Assembly: GCF_000716785.1 (NCBI RefSeq)
Contig: NZ_JNYY01000011.1
Location: 124,001-188,000, forward strand
DNA from: Amycolatopsis vancoresmycina
GTDB lineage: Bacteria; Actinomycetota; Actinomycetes; Mycobacteriales; Pseudonocardiaceae
Direction of reading: 5' to 3'
DNA: 64,000 nucleotides
Shown: piece after piece, positions 15,772 through 23,672 of the stretch
Layout: each line of letters starts with the position of its first letter
Numbering within the stretch: the stretch's first letter is position 1
Translations under genes and position numbers: made by a program
The notes under the pieces: generated by a model
What the model saw: the letters and a program-made list of their open reading frames with translations, nothing else
Told to the model about the DNA's origin: nothing
Database searches by the model: none

Positions 15772-16098
15772 CCGGGCGCGTGACGCCGTCGGCCAGGTGG
15801 TCGTGAGTGGTAAGGCGCGTTCTAACTCGCCTTACCACTCACGAGCGGGCGGGGGCATGGTCCAGTGCGGGACGGCCACCCGCTTGGCCTCCGGCCCCCG
15901 ATGTCCACGCTACCCGGGGGCACCGACGATTCCGGCCCACCGGGCGGGCTCGATGGCCCGATCGGGCGGGGTATTGCCGCTCGCCGCCCGATCGGCCTGT
16001 TGCTGAGTACCGTGGATCGTGGGGGACCGGGGGGAACGGCCGGTGACCGGCCCGCCCGCGTTCGCGCCGGCCGTGCTGCGCCTCCGGGAGGAGACCCG
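15772..16098. other. Intergenic region between aminotransferase and P450 genes
   Basis: 327 bp without a supported gene. It holds the palindromic element at 15801-15844 and then about 250 bp in which I see no promoter consensus. Open frames run through it, but they are shadows or upstream extensions of the P450 frame, whose real start is fixed by the Shine-Dalgarno sequence at about 16086-16093. Confidence 0.6.
15801..15844. repeat. Palindromic element, copy 1
   Basis: Perfect 17-bp arms TCGTGAGTGGTAAGGCG / CGCCTTACCACTCACGA around a 10-bp centre (CGTTCTAACT). It is the same outer stem as copies at 28629, 41079 and 57643, but with a degenerate inner stem. This is the only copy not between convergent genes. 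Confidence 0.9.
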
Positions 16099-17301
16099 AT
16101 GACCGCCGCCGCTCCGCGCCTTCCGTTCGATCGGCCCAACGTCCTGGAGATCGCTCCGCTCTTCGAGGTTCTCCGGCGGCAGGGGCCCGTGGTCGCCGTC
16201 ACCACCCCGGCCGGGGATCCCGCCTGGCTCGTCACCGGGTTCGAGCAGGTGCGGTCCGTTTTCACCGATCCGCGGTTCGGGCGGTCGCACCCCGCGCCGG
16301 CGGAGGCGTCCCTGCTGTCGGACGCCGCCTTCCTCAGCCGGCCGCAGGGGGACCACGACACCGAGCACACCGAACACGCGCGGATGCGGCGGCTGCTCGT
16401 GCCCGCCTTCTCCGCCAACCGGATCCGCCGGCTCGCCGGGCACGTGCAGGAACTCGCCGACGGCTGCTTCGACGACATGGAGCGGGCCCGGGGCGACGGG
16501 GCGGCCGTCGACCTGCACGAACACCTCTCCTTCCCGCTGCCGGTGCTGGTGATCTGCGAGCTGCTCGGCGTCCCGTACGACGACCGCGACACCTTCCGGG
16601 AGCTTTCGGACCGGATCGGCCGGATGGACATCGGCGCCGCTTCGGACGCGGCGCTCGAGGAGTTCGCCTGCTACATGGGCCGGCTCGCCGACCGGAAGCG
16701 GCGCGAGCCGGGGCAGGACGTCGTCTCGGACCTGGTGCGGGCGCAGGCCGGGGATCCCGCCATCAAGGACGACGACGTCGCGCGGCTCGCCGCCGGGCTG
16801 CTGTTCGCCGGCCACGAAACCACCGCCAACCGGATCGACCTCGGCGTCCTGTACCTGCTCGCCGACCTCGCCCGGCGGGACGAGCTGGCCGCCGATCCCG
16901 AGGGCCGTGTGCACGGCGTCGTCGAAGAGATCCTGCGGCTGTCCGCGCCGAGCGGGCTCGGGGTGCTGCGGTACGCCCACGACGACGTCGAGCTCGGCGG
17001 GGTGGCGATCACGCGGGGCGACGCGGTCCTCTTGTCGATCGCCGCGGCCAACCGGGACGAGACCGAATTCCCCGACCCCGAGGCGTTCGACCCCGGCCGC
17101 AAGCCGAATTCGCACGTCTCGTTCGCCTACGGCGGCTGGTTCTGCATCGGGGCGAGCCTGGCCCGCACCGAACTGCGGGTCGTGTTCGGCTCGCTGTTCC
17201 GGCGGTTCCCGGGGCTGCGCCTGGCCGTCGGCGTCGATGAACTGCGGATCCGGACCAACCGTGTCACCGGGGGAGTGGACCGCGTGCCGGTCCTCTGGTA
17301 G
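16099..17301 (+). CDS. Cytochrome P450
   Basis: 400 residues, ATG preceded by GGGAGGAGA. P450 landmarks: I-helix FAGHETTAN (about 236-244), ExxR as EEILR (276-280), and the heme loop SFAYGGWFCIGASLA with the cysteine ligand at about 349. The canonical heme motif has FGxGxHxCxG; here the histidine position is tryptophan and the first glycine is alanine, a rare form. It is a soluble bacterial class similar to the CYP105/107 range. It is followed by an unknown gene and a response regulator. No ferredoxin is next to it, so electron partners must come from elsewhere. Confidence 0.92.
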   Translation: MTAAAPRLPFDRPNVLEIAPLFEVLRRQGPVVAVTTPAGDPAWLVTGFEQVRSVFTDPRFGRSHPAPAEASLLSDAAFLSRPQGDHDTEHTEHARMRRLLVPAFSANRIRRLAGHVQELADGCFDDMERARGDGAAVDLHEHLSFPLPVLVICELLGVPYDDRDTFRELSDRIGRMDIGAASDAALEEFACYMGRLADRKRREPGQDVVSDLVRAQAGDPAIKDDDVARLAAGLLFAGHETTANRIDLGVLYLLADLARRDELAADPEGRVHGVVEEILRLSAPSGLGVLRYAHDDVELGGVAITRGDAVLLSIAAANRDETEFPDPEAFDPGRKPNSHVSFAYGGWFCIGASLARTELRVVFGSLFRRFPGLRLAVGVDELRIRTNRVTGGVDRVPVLW

Positions 17302-17332
17302 ACCAACGGCGGCCGCATGTGGAGGAAAAGAC

Positions 17333-17722
17333 GTGACCCTGTGGGACAAGCTCAAGATGGACGACAAGCTCGTCAAGGTGCTGCAGGAGATCCCGCCGGG
17401 CCCCGACGCCGAGGAGTTCGGCCGGGCCTACGTCACCATCCACCAGCTGGCCGTCGAGCTGGACCAGCGGTTCCCCGAAGTCCGCACGCAGCTGGACGTG
17501 CCGCTGGGCGGCGGCGCCACCCGGCACGCGGGCCTCGTCGAGCTGCTCGGCAAGGAGCTGGTCGACAAGATCCGGCGCTACGGCGACGTCTACCCGATCG
17601 AAGCCGCGCAGCTTTCGTCGGTGCGCTTCCGCGAACTGCGGCTGCGCGGCCCGGGCGGCCGTGACCTGGTCGGCGCGTCGAAGACCGACCTGCCGCTGAT
17701 CCGCCTGCGGGCCAAGGACTGA
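17333..17722 (+). CDS. Hypothetical protein downstream of the P450
   Basis: 129 residues, GTG start with a strong GGAGGAAAAG upstream. Soluble, mixed alpha/beta, acidic and basic, without signal peptide. Recognisable stretches are MTLWDKLKMDDKLVKVLQEI, a central helix AYVTIHQLAVELDQRF and a C-terminal RELRLRGPGGRDLVG. I do not recognise the family. The 31-bp gap after the P450 gene and 2-bp gap before the next gene suggest one transcript of three. Confidence 0.75.
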   Translation: MTLWDKLKMDDKLVKVLQEIPPGPDAEEFGRAYVTIHQLAVELDQRFPEVRTQLDVPLGGGATRHAGLVELLGKELVDKIRRYGDVYPIEAAQLSSVRFRELRLRGPGGRDLVGASKTDLPLIRLRAKD

Positions 17723-17724
17723 CC

Positions 17725-18369
17725 GTGCTCGCACCGCCGGTCCGGGTCCTGGTGGCCGAGCGCGATCCCGCGGTGCGTGCCCGCTTGAGCGGGATCCTCG
17801 ACGCGGCGGACGGCATCGAGGTCATCGGCTCGGCCGCCGACGCGACGGCGGCCCGCGTCACCCTCCGGCGCCGCCTGCCGGACGTGCTGCTGCTGGACCT
17901 GCGCCTGGCCTGGCCGGACGCGCTGTCCCGGCGCCCGGCGGTGGTGGCGCTGGCCACCTTCGACTCGGACGCGGGCATCCTGCGCGCGCTGCGCGACGGC
18001 GCCGTGGGCTTCCTGCTGCGCTCGGCGCGGCGCACCGACCTGGTCAAGGTGGTCCGCCTGGCCGCCGACGGGCACGTGGTGCTGTCCCCGGACGCCGCCC
18101 GCCGCCTGCTGTCGGCGGCCACGCGCCTGTCCGGCCCCCGCGACGACCGGCTCGCGCAGGTGGACCGCCTGTCGGCCCGCGAAACCGACGTCCTCGCCGG
18201 GGTGGGTGCGGCGCTGACGAACGCCGAGATCGCGCGCCGGCTGGGGCTGCCGGAGCCGGTCGTGCGGGACTGCGTGGCGCGGGTGGTGCGGAAGCTGGGC
18301 TGCGCGCACCGGACGGGCGCGGGGCTGCTGGCGTACGAACGCGGCCTCTGCCGCCCGGGCCCGGGCTGA
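17725..18369 (+). CDS. LuxR/NarL-type response regulator without adjacent kinase
   Basis: 214 residues, GTG start. Receiver domain residues ~5-120: acidic residues at 12-14, phospho-acceptor aspartate at about 58 (VLLLDLRL), threonine in ALATFDSD, but no clear conserved lysine. C-terminal LuxR helix-turn-helix: LSARETDVLAGVGAALTNAEIARRLGLPEPVV. No histidine kinase is nearby, so it is an orphan or responds to a distant kinase. Its stop codon lies within a 34-bp perfect palindrome that probably ends transcription. Confidence 0.85.
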   Translation: MLAPPVRVLVAERDPAVRARLSGILDAADGIEVIGSAADATAARVTLRRRLPDVLLLDLRLAWPDALSRRPAVVALATFDSDAGILRALRDGAVGFLLRSARRTDLVKVVRLAADGHVVLSPDAARRLLSAATRLSGPRDDRLAQVDRLSARETDVLAGVGAALTNAEIARRLGLPEPVVRDCVARVVRKLGCAHRTGAGLLAYERGLCRPGPG

Positions 18370-18400
18370 CGTGAACGGCTCCCGGGAGCCGTTCACGTCA
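18367..18400. terminator. Perfect 34-bp palindrome between convergent genes
   Basis: Arms of 17 bp, TGACGTGAACGGCTCCC and its complement, with no loop bases. It includes the TGA stop of the response-regulator gene and ends 5 bp before the protease stop. There is no T-tract, as is usual for actinomycete terminators. Confidence 0.65.
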
Positions 18401-18405
18401 CGCCC

Positions 18406-19557
18406 TCAGAAGCCGCTCAGGCCGTCCGGCACCCCCACCCCGGTGGGGGCGTCGTAGCCCGGGCCCGCCACGCACAGGTAGTCGCCGCCGCACTTCTTGC
18501 CGGCGCCGTTCGGGTCGTTGTTCCCCGTGGTGACGTCGGTGAACCGGGCCGCGTCGGCGTACACATCGGCCGGCTGGGCCGTGCCCGCCCGGCCCGAACG
18601 GCCGTACAGGCCCGCCACGAACGGCGCCGAGGCACTCGTGCCGCTCACCGGGAGCCAGCCGCCCACGTCCGTGTTGTACACCGCCAGGCCGTCCGCGACC
18701 GCCGCCACGTCGGCGACCGTCCGCTTGCCGCAGTGGGTGTCCCGCTGCCACCGCGGTTTGGCGATGTAGGCCGAGCAGCCGCTGCCGCCGTACTGCCACG
18801 CCGATTCCGCCCAGCCGCGCGGCGAATCCGGGTCACGGGCCAGCGACGTCCCGCCGACCGCGACCGTCGAGGCCAGCACCGCCGGGTAGCTCGCCGCCGT
18901 GAAGCCGCTGTCGCCCGACGAGGCCACCACGGTCACACCCGGGTGCTGGTAGTGGCTCGCGTACGCCAGCGGTGCCCCGCCTTCCCGGGCGCCGTAGCTG
19001 TTCGAGACGACCTTCGCGCCCAGCCGCACCGCCGTGTCCTCCGTCTCCGCGAGGTCGGCGAAGCCCGGGGAATTCCCCTCCACGACGACGATCCGGCAGG
19101 ACGGGCACGCCGCCGACACCATCGACACGTCCAAAGTGGACTCGATGGCCCAGCCGAAGGAGCCCGGCGGCAGCGGAGCCGCCGCGCCCTGCTGGTTCAC
19201 CTTGCGGAAGCAGCCGTTCGCCGTCGTGCACGGCGGCAGGCCGTACTGCGCCCGGTACACGGCCAGGTCGGCTTCCAGGTTCGGCGCGTCGAAGGCGATC
19301 GAGATGCCGACGACGGTGTCCGGTCCCGCCTGGTCCAGCAGCCGGTAGGCCGACGCCAGGTCGGCGGCGCCCCAGCCCGCCGGCCCGTCGGCGAACGCGC
19401 GGACCGCGCGCGGGGTGTAGGTGGTGAGGCAGCGCGCCTGACCCGGCGCCGGTTCGGGGCACGCCTGGCGGGACATCGGTGCGGCCGCCGCCGCGGGCGT
19501 GAGGACGCCGGCCGCCGCCACCGCGGCGGCCAGCACTCCGATCGCTCTTCTGTGCAC
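18406..19557 (-). CDS. Secreted sedolisin (S53) family serine-carboxyl peptidase
   Basis: 383 residues from GTG 19557, chosen because GAGGGGA lies 9 nt upstream (GTG 19566 is too close to it). Signal peptide to about residue 26. Glu and Asp of the catalytic triad lie in GWAIESTLDVSMV and the nucleophile in PVSGTSASAPFVAGL. Other S53 landmarks are VVASSGDSGFT and a calcium-site-like C-terminus. The propeptide usual in S53 enzymes is nearly absent. Several cysteine pairs suggest an extracellular fold. It probably forms an operon with the large secreted protein upstream. Confidence 0.88.
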   Translation of the reverse strand: MHRRAIGVLAAAVAAAGVLTPAAAAAPMSRQACPEPAPGQARCLTTYTPRAVRAFADGPAGWGAADLASAYRLLDQAGPDTVVGISIAFDAPNLEADLAVYRAQYGLPPCTTANGCFRKVNQQGAAAPLPPGSFGWAIESTLDVSMVSAACPSCRIVVVEGNSPGFADLAETEDTAVRLGAKVVSNSYGAREGGAPLAYASHYQHPGVTVVASSGDSGFTAASYPAVLASTVAVGGTSLARDPDSPRGWAESAWQYGGSGCSAYIAKPRWQRDTHCGKRTVADVAAVADGLAVYNTDVGGWLPVSGTSASAPFVAGLYGRSGRAGTAQPADVYADAARFTDVTTGNNDPNGAGKKCGGDYLCVAGPGYDAPTGVGVPDGLSGF

Positions 19558-19571
19558 AGTGGACACTCCCC

Positions 19572-21701
19572 TCAGTACGGGTAGACGTGGTAGGCGGCCG
19601 TGACGCTCTCGGCGATCGTCGCGCCGGCGGTGTCGGACGCCGTCACCCGCAGCGAGACGTCCGTGCCGCGGAACGCGTCCGTGGTCACCGGGAAGTCCGC
19701 GTGGAAGACGCCGTCGCCGCGCGCGGTGACGGTCGCGTCCCGCCAGGTCGTGCCGTCGGCCGAGTACTGCACGGTCGCGCCGGCGACGGGCGAAGCGGCG
19801 CTCTGCTGCAGGTGGCCCACCGTGAGGTCCAGGCTCTGCGGGCCGCTCACGGTGGACCCGTCCGGCCGGAGCCCGCCGACGGCGTACTGCAGGGTCAGCA
19901 GCGGTTCGACCGCACACGCCCGGTCCGGCCCGTCGTCGCCGCGCGCGCAGTAGAACGCCGGCGGCAGCTGCGCGCCTTCGACGTGCTGAGACTTCCACGT
20001 CCACTCGGTGTGGCTCGCGGTGCTCTGGAGGTACATCGGCCCGGTGCGCCCGGCGTCGACCGTGAGCCCGAGCGTCGCCGGGCCCGGGCCGGCTTCCTGC
20101 TGGAAGGCGGCTTCGAAACTGCCGTTCGACGGCGTGCCTTCGGCGAGGGTGGTGCCGTTCTGGGTGAGCCGGTAGTACCCGGTGACGGTGTCCCGCGGCT
20201 CGCCGTCGTAGCCGAAACCCGTGTGGCCCGGCTGGTTGTCGCTGAACGGCGTGATCGAGAACCGCAGCAGGTCACCGGCGCGGGTCGCGGCCGGCAGGGT
20301 GTAGATCGTGGTGTCGGACTGCAGCGACACCGCGCCCGCGGGGTGCAGCGGGAAGCGGTTCCAGCCCTCGGTGACCGACGAGCCGCCCCGGTAGCTGTGG
20401 AACGCCTCGTACTGGCCGCCGGCCCAGCCGGGGGACTGCCCGGGCAGCACGTACTTCGAAACGCCGCCGAACCACATCAGGTCCGGTGCCGCCGAGACGT
20501 ACTCGGTCTGCCGCCGCGGCAGGTCCAGCAGGTGCGACGGGCGGCCGCCGCCGTCCTCGAAGGTGAACATGCCGCTGCGCTGCCGCCGCCCCACCGCGGT
20601 GAATTCGCTGTAGTAGGTGGCGTCCACCGTGGCGACGTCGTTCGCCGTGATCACGTACCGCTGCTGCGGGATCGTGCCCGTGGCGGCCTTCTGCAGCACG
20701 TATTCGTACGGCGTGCCGGGCCCGGGCGGGGACACGAGCCTGCTGTACGGGTACGTCTGCAGCGCCCCGGTGCGCACCGGGACGGCGGTCGGCGACACCG
20801 AGATCGGCACGCCCGGCCCGGCGTCGAAGTCGACGACCAGCGCCGGCCCGGTCTTCGCGGCCCGGCGGAAGAAGAACCCGGTGTCGTCGAGCAGCGCCGG
20901 CCGCGGGGTCACCCAGGTCAGCTTGCTGGACGCGCGTTTCGCGTCGACGCGGACGGTCGCGTCCGCGTGCACCGCGAACTCCGGCTGCGCGGTGAACCGC
21001 ACGTCGGTCGGGTTGCCGTCGGCGTCGGTCGTCCAGAGCACGCCGAGCGCGCTGTAGTTGCCGTCCGGCACGCTGAACTTGGCCGTGCCCCCGGAAAAGT
21101 AGTTGACGGTCTCCTCCCCGGCGAGGGTGGTGCCGTCGTCGGTGTTGTAGAGGAACGCGATGCCCGTGTCGGCGGGCTTGCCGGCGAGGTCGGTGGCGTC
21201 GACGGAGACCGTCCGCATCACCGACCGCGGCCGGACGACCTGCCGCTTCGGTGCCCCGGCGAGTGCGAACCGCGTGCCGTTCGCGAACAGGCCCTGCCCG
21301 CCGAACCGCCCCCGTGCACTGTCCTCTTTGTACTGCCTCGCCAGCGCGGCCCCGAAGGTCGCGGTGTCGGCCGGGTTCTCCGCCCCCGCCAGCAGCGCCT
21401 TGACGTCGAACAGGTTCAGGTCGAGCCCGCGCCCGAGGTAGGGGAGCGCGGTGCCGGGCACCTCGTAGTCCCGGCCGCCGAGCCGCAGGTGCACCAGCGC
21501 CCGCGCCATGCCCTTGGCCGCGGCCGGCTGGATCTCGAACGTGTCCCGGCCGTCCGGTGCGGTCCGGACGGTGACCCGGTCGCCGGTGATCAGGGTGGCG
21601 GTCGCCGATCGGCCCGCCGCGACCGCGGCCGGCGGGGCGAGCCCGGCCAGGCCAGCCGAACCGGCGAGCAGGACCGCGAACACCGTGAGACTTCTTCGCA
21701 C
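19572..21701 (-). CDS. Large secreted protein of unknown function
   Basis: 709 residues. GTG 21701 follows GGAGGTGCCA, and the N-terminus MRRSLTVFAVLLAGSAG is a signal peptide. The mature start (ATATLITGDRVTVRTAPDGRDTF) resembles the N-terminal region of large actinobacterial subtilases, but no protease triad is visible. The remainder is beta-rich with repeated Ig/jelly-roll-like stretches, ending in a cysteine-paired segment (FYCARGDDGPDRACAVE). Function unknown. The 15-bp gap to the S53 protease gene suggests joint expression and a possible substrate, partner or pro-form relation. Confidence 0.75.
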   Translation of the reverse strand: MRRSLTVFAVLLAGSAGLAGLAPPAAVAAGRSATATLITGDRVTVRTAPDGRDTFEIQPAAAKGMARALVHLRLGGRDYEVPGTALPYLGRGLDLNLFDVKALLAGAENPADTATFGAALARQYKEDSARGRFGGQGLFANGTRFALAGAPKRQVVRPRSVMRTVSVDATDLAGKPADTGIAFLYNTDDGTTLAGEETVNYFSGGTAKFSVPDGNYSALGVLWTTDADGNPTDVRFTAQPEFAVHADATVRVDAKRASSKLTWVTPRPALLDDTGFFFRRAAKTGPALVVDFDAGPGVPISVSPTAVPVRTGALQTYPYSRLVSPPGPGTPYEYVLQKAATGTIPQQRYVITANDVATVDATYYSEFTAVGRRQRSGMFTFEDGGGRPSHLLDLPRRQTEYVSAAPDLMWFGGVSKYVLPGQSPGWAGGQYEAFHSYRGGSSVTEGWNRFPLHPAGAVSLQSDTTIYTLPAATRAGDLLRFSITPFSDNQPGHTGFGYDGEPRDTVTGYYRLTQNGTTLAEGTPSNGSFEAAFQQEAGPGPATLGLTVDAGRTGPMYLQSTASHTEWTWKSQHVEGAQLPPAFYCARGDDGPDRACAVEPLLTLQYAVGGLRPDGSTVSGPQSLDLTVGHLQQSAASPVAGATVQYSADGTTWRDATVTARGDGVFHADFPVTTDAFRGTDVSLRVTASDTAGATIAESVTAAYHVYPY

Positions 21702-21844
21702 TGGCACCTCCGTGTGGTGGTTGATCACCACTTCCGACGGACCAGTCGCCCGGACCGTTGAGACCGGGGCGCGATCTCCCGCGAATTACCCTGATCGGAC
21801 CAGCGACGGAGTCAGAGGTGTCGCCGGAAGCGCGGCCGGGCAAG

Positions 21845-22698
21845 GCTTTCCGGCCCGCCGCGCCGATGAGGACGACTCCCGCGACGCTGAGCGCCCCGCC
21901 CACGACGTCCACCACGCCCGGCGTCTCGCCGAGCCAGCCGAACGCGACCGCGAGGGCCACCGCGGGCACGAGGTAGAGGGCGGCCGTCGCGACCGTGAGC
22001 GACTGCCGGGCCACCGCGTACCCCCAGGCGACGAACCCGGCCGCCGACGGAAGGGCGCCGAGGAAGACCACGGACAGCGTCGCCTGCGGCGGCGCGCTCG
22101 CGAAGGCGTGCACGGCCTGCGGCGCGAGCGGCGCGAGGAACAGCGTCCCGGCCCACATCGCGTAACAGGCGACCTCCAGCCCGGTGTAGCGCCGCAGCAG
22201 CGGCTTGCTGCCGAGGTGGTACACCGCCTGGACCGCCGCCGCGGCCAGCACCACCCACGCCGCGCCCGAGTAGCCGAGGCCGCCGCCGGTGGCGATGAGC
22301 GCGCTGCCGCCGAGCGCCACCGCGCTGCCCAGCAGCTTCGCCACGGTCAGCCGCTCGCCGAGGAACACCGCCGCGAGCAGCGCGCTGAACACCGGCGCCA
22401 CCGAGACGAGCAGGCTGGCCGTGCCCGCCGGGACGTGCACCTCGCCCCAGTTGAGCAGCACCTGGTACGCGCTCATCCCGGCCAGCCCGCACCCCGCGAT
22501 CAACGGCAGGTCCGCGCGGCGCGGGCGGCGCACGCCCAGCACGGGCGCCGCGAGCAGCAGGACGGCCGAGGCCACCGCGAGCCGGGCGAACGACAACCCG
22601 GCGACGCCGTAGCCGTCGAGACCGACCTTGATCGCGGGGAACGCCGACGCCCAGAGGACGACGGTCACGGCCAGGGCCGCGGTTGCTTTCAGCTTCAC
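21845..22698 (-). CDS. EamA/DMT-family transporter lacking a stop codon at the usual end
   Basis: About 284 recognisable residues from GTG 22698: ten hydrophobic helices and two EamA repeats (LWASAFPAIKVGLDGYG, and VLAAAAVQAVYHLGSK in the second half), ending VAGVVLIGAAGRK. In this frame no stop follows until 20272, so the formal ORF is 808 codons and runs through the first 1.4 kb of the secreted-protein gene in another frame. A one-base shift would give a stop at 21812. Either a frameshift or stop loss has occurred, or the protein has a long nonsense tail. Divergent from a LysR gene, its probable regulator. Confidence 0.78.
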
Positions 22699-22723
22699 CC
22701 CTCCATCGTCGGCGGTAAGATGC

Positions 22724-22770
22724 TGAAGTACCAGTTACTCTTTCTTGGCTGATCAGGAAGCTGTACTTCA
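22724..22770. promoter_or_regulatory. LysR-type operator candidate in the EamA/lysR gap
   Basis: TGAAGTAC (22724-22731) and GTACTTCA (22763-22770) are perfect inverted copies flanking 31 bp in the divergent gap. The second copy abuts the LysR start codon, as expected for an autoregulatory site. Confidence 0.5.
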
Positions 22771-23672
22771 TGTTGGAGCTGCGCCGCCTGCGCGTCCTGC
22801 ACGGACTCGCCCAGCACGGGACCGTGGCCGCGACGGCGGCCGCCCTGCACCTGACCGGGCCCGCCGTCTCGCAGCACCTCGCCGCGCTCGAACGCGAAGC
22901 CGGCGTCCCGCTGCTGGAGAAACGGGGCCGCACGCTGGCGTTCACCCCCGCCGGACGGCTGCTGCTGTCCCACGCCGAAGTGATCCTCGACGACCTCGCC
23001 GCCGCGGAGTCGGCGCTGGCCGCGGCGGCCGGCGACGGCGGGACCGGCACGGTCCGCGTGGCGGCCTTCGCGTCCGCGGCCCGGCAGCTCCTGTCGCGGG
23101 CGTGGGCCGGCCCGGTCTCCCTCCGCCTCGTCGAGCAGGAACCCGACGCCGCCCTCGAGTCGCTGCGCCGCCAGGAGGCCGACATCGCGGTGGTGCACAG
23201 CTATTCGCTGGTCCCGCGGGAAATCCCGCCGCGCTGCGCGGAGCGGGTGCTGCTCGAAGACCCGGTCCTGCTGGCGCGCGACCCGGCATCGCCGGGGCCG
23301 GCCGACGGCGAACCGGTGGACCTGACCGCGTTCGCCGGCCGGCCGTGGCTGGTGCCGGCGGCCGACCTCTCGTGCCACGCGATGATCCAGCGCGCCTGCG
23401 GCGCGGCCGGGTTCGTCCCGGAGGTGGCCGCGGAGTCGGCGGACTTCGCCGTCCTGGTCGCCCTCGCGGCGGCCGGTGCGGGGGTCGCGCTGGTGCCGGC
23501 CATGGCGTTGCCGTCCGGACCGCTGGGGGTCAGCCTCCACCCGCTCCGGGAACCGTTGACCCGCAAGGTGTTCGCGCTGACCCGGGCGGGCCTGGCGCGG
23601 CGGCCGGACGTCGGTTCGGTGCTCGACCGGCTGGCGCGGGCCGCCCGGGACTTCAGAGCGTCCGGCAGGTGA
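22770..23672 (+). CDS. LysR-family transcriptional regulator
   Basis: 300 residues. The N-terminal winged helix MLELRRLRVLHGLAQHGTVAATAAALHLTGPAVSQHL is typical of the actinobacterial MLELRRL group, followed by a linker helix and a periplasmic-binding-like effector domain (about 92-295). It probably controls the divergent EamA transporter and itself. ATG 22770; AGGA lies 11 nt upstream. The 3' end overlaps the convergent kinase gene by 20 bp. Confidence 0.9.
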   Translation: MLELRRLRVLHGLAQHGTVAATAAALHLTGPAVSQHLAALEREAGVPLLEKRGRTLAFTPAGRLLLSHAEVILDDLAAAESALAAAAGDGGTGTVRVAAFASAARQLLSRAWAGPVSLRLVEQEPDAALESLRRQEADIAVVHSYSLVPREIPPRCAERVLLEDPVLLARDPASPGPADGEPVDLTAFAGRPWLVPAADLSCHAMIQRACGAAGFVPEVAAESADFAVLVALAAAGAGVALVPAMALPSGPLGVSLHPLREPLTRKVFALTRAGLARRPDVGSVLDRLARAARDFRASGR

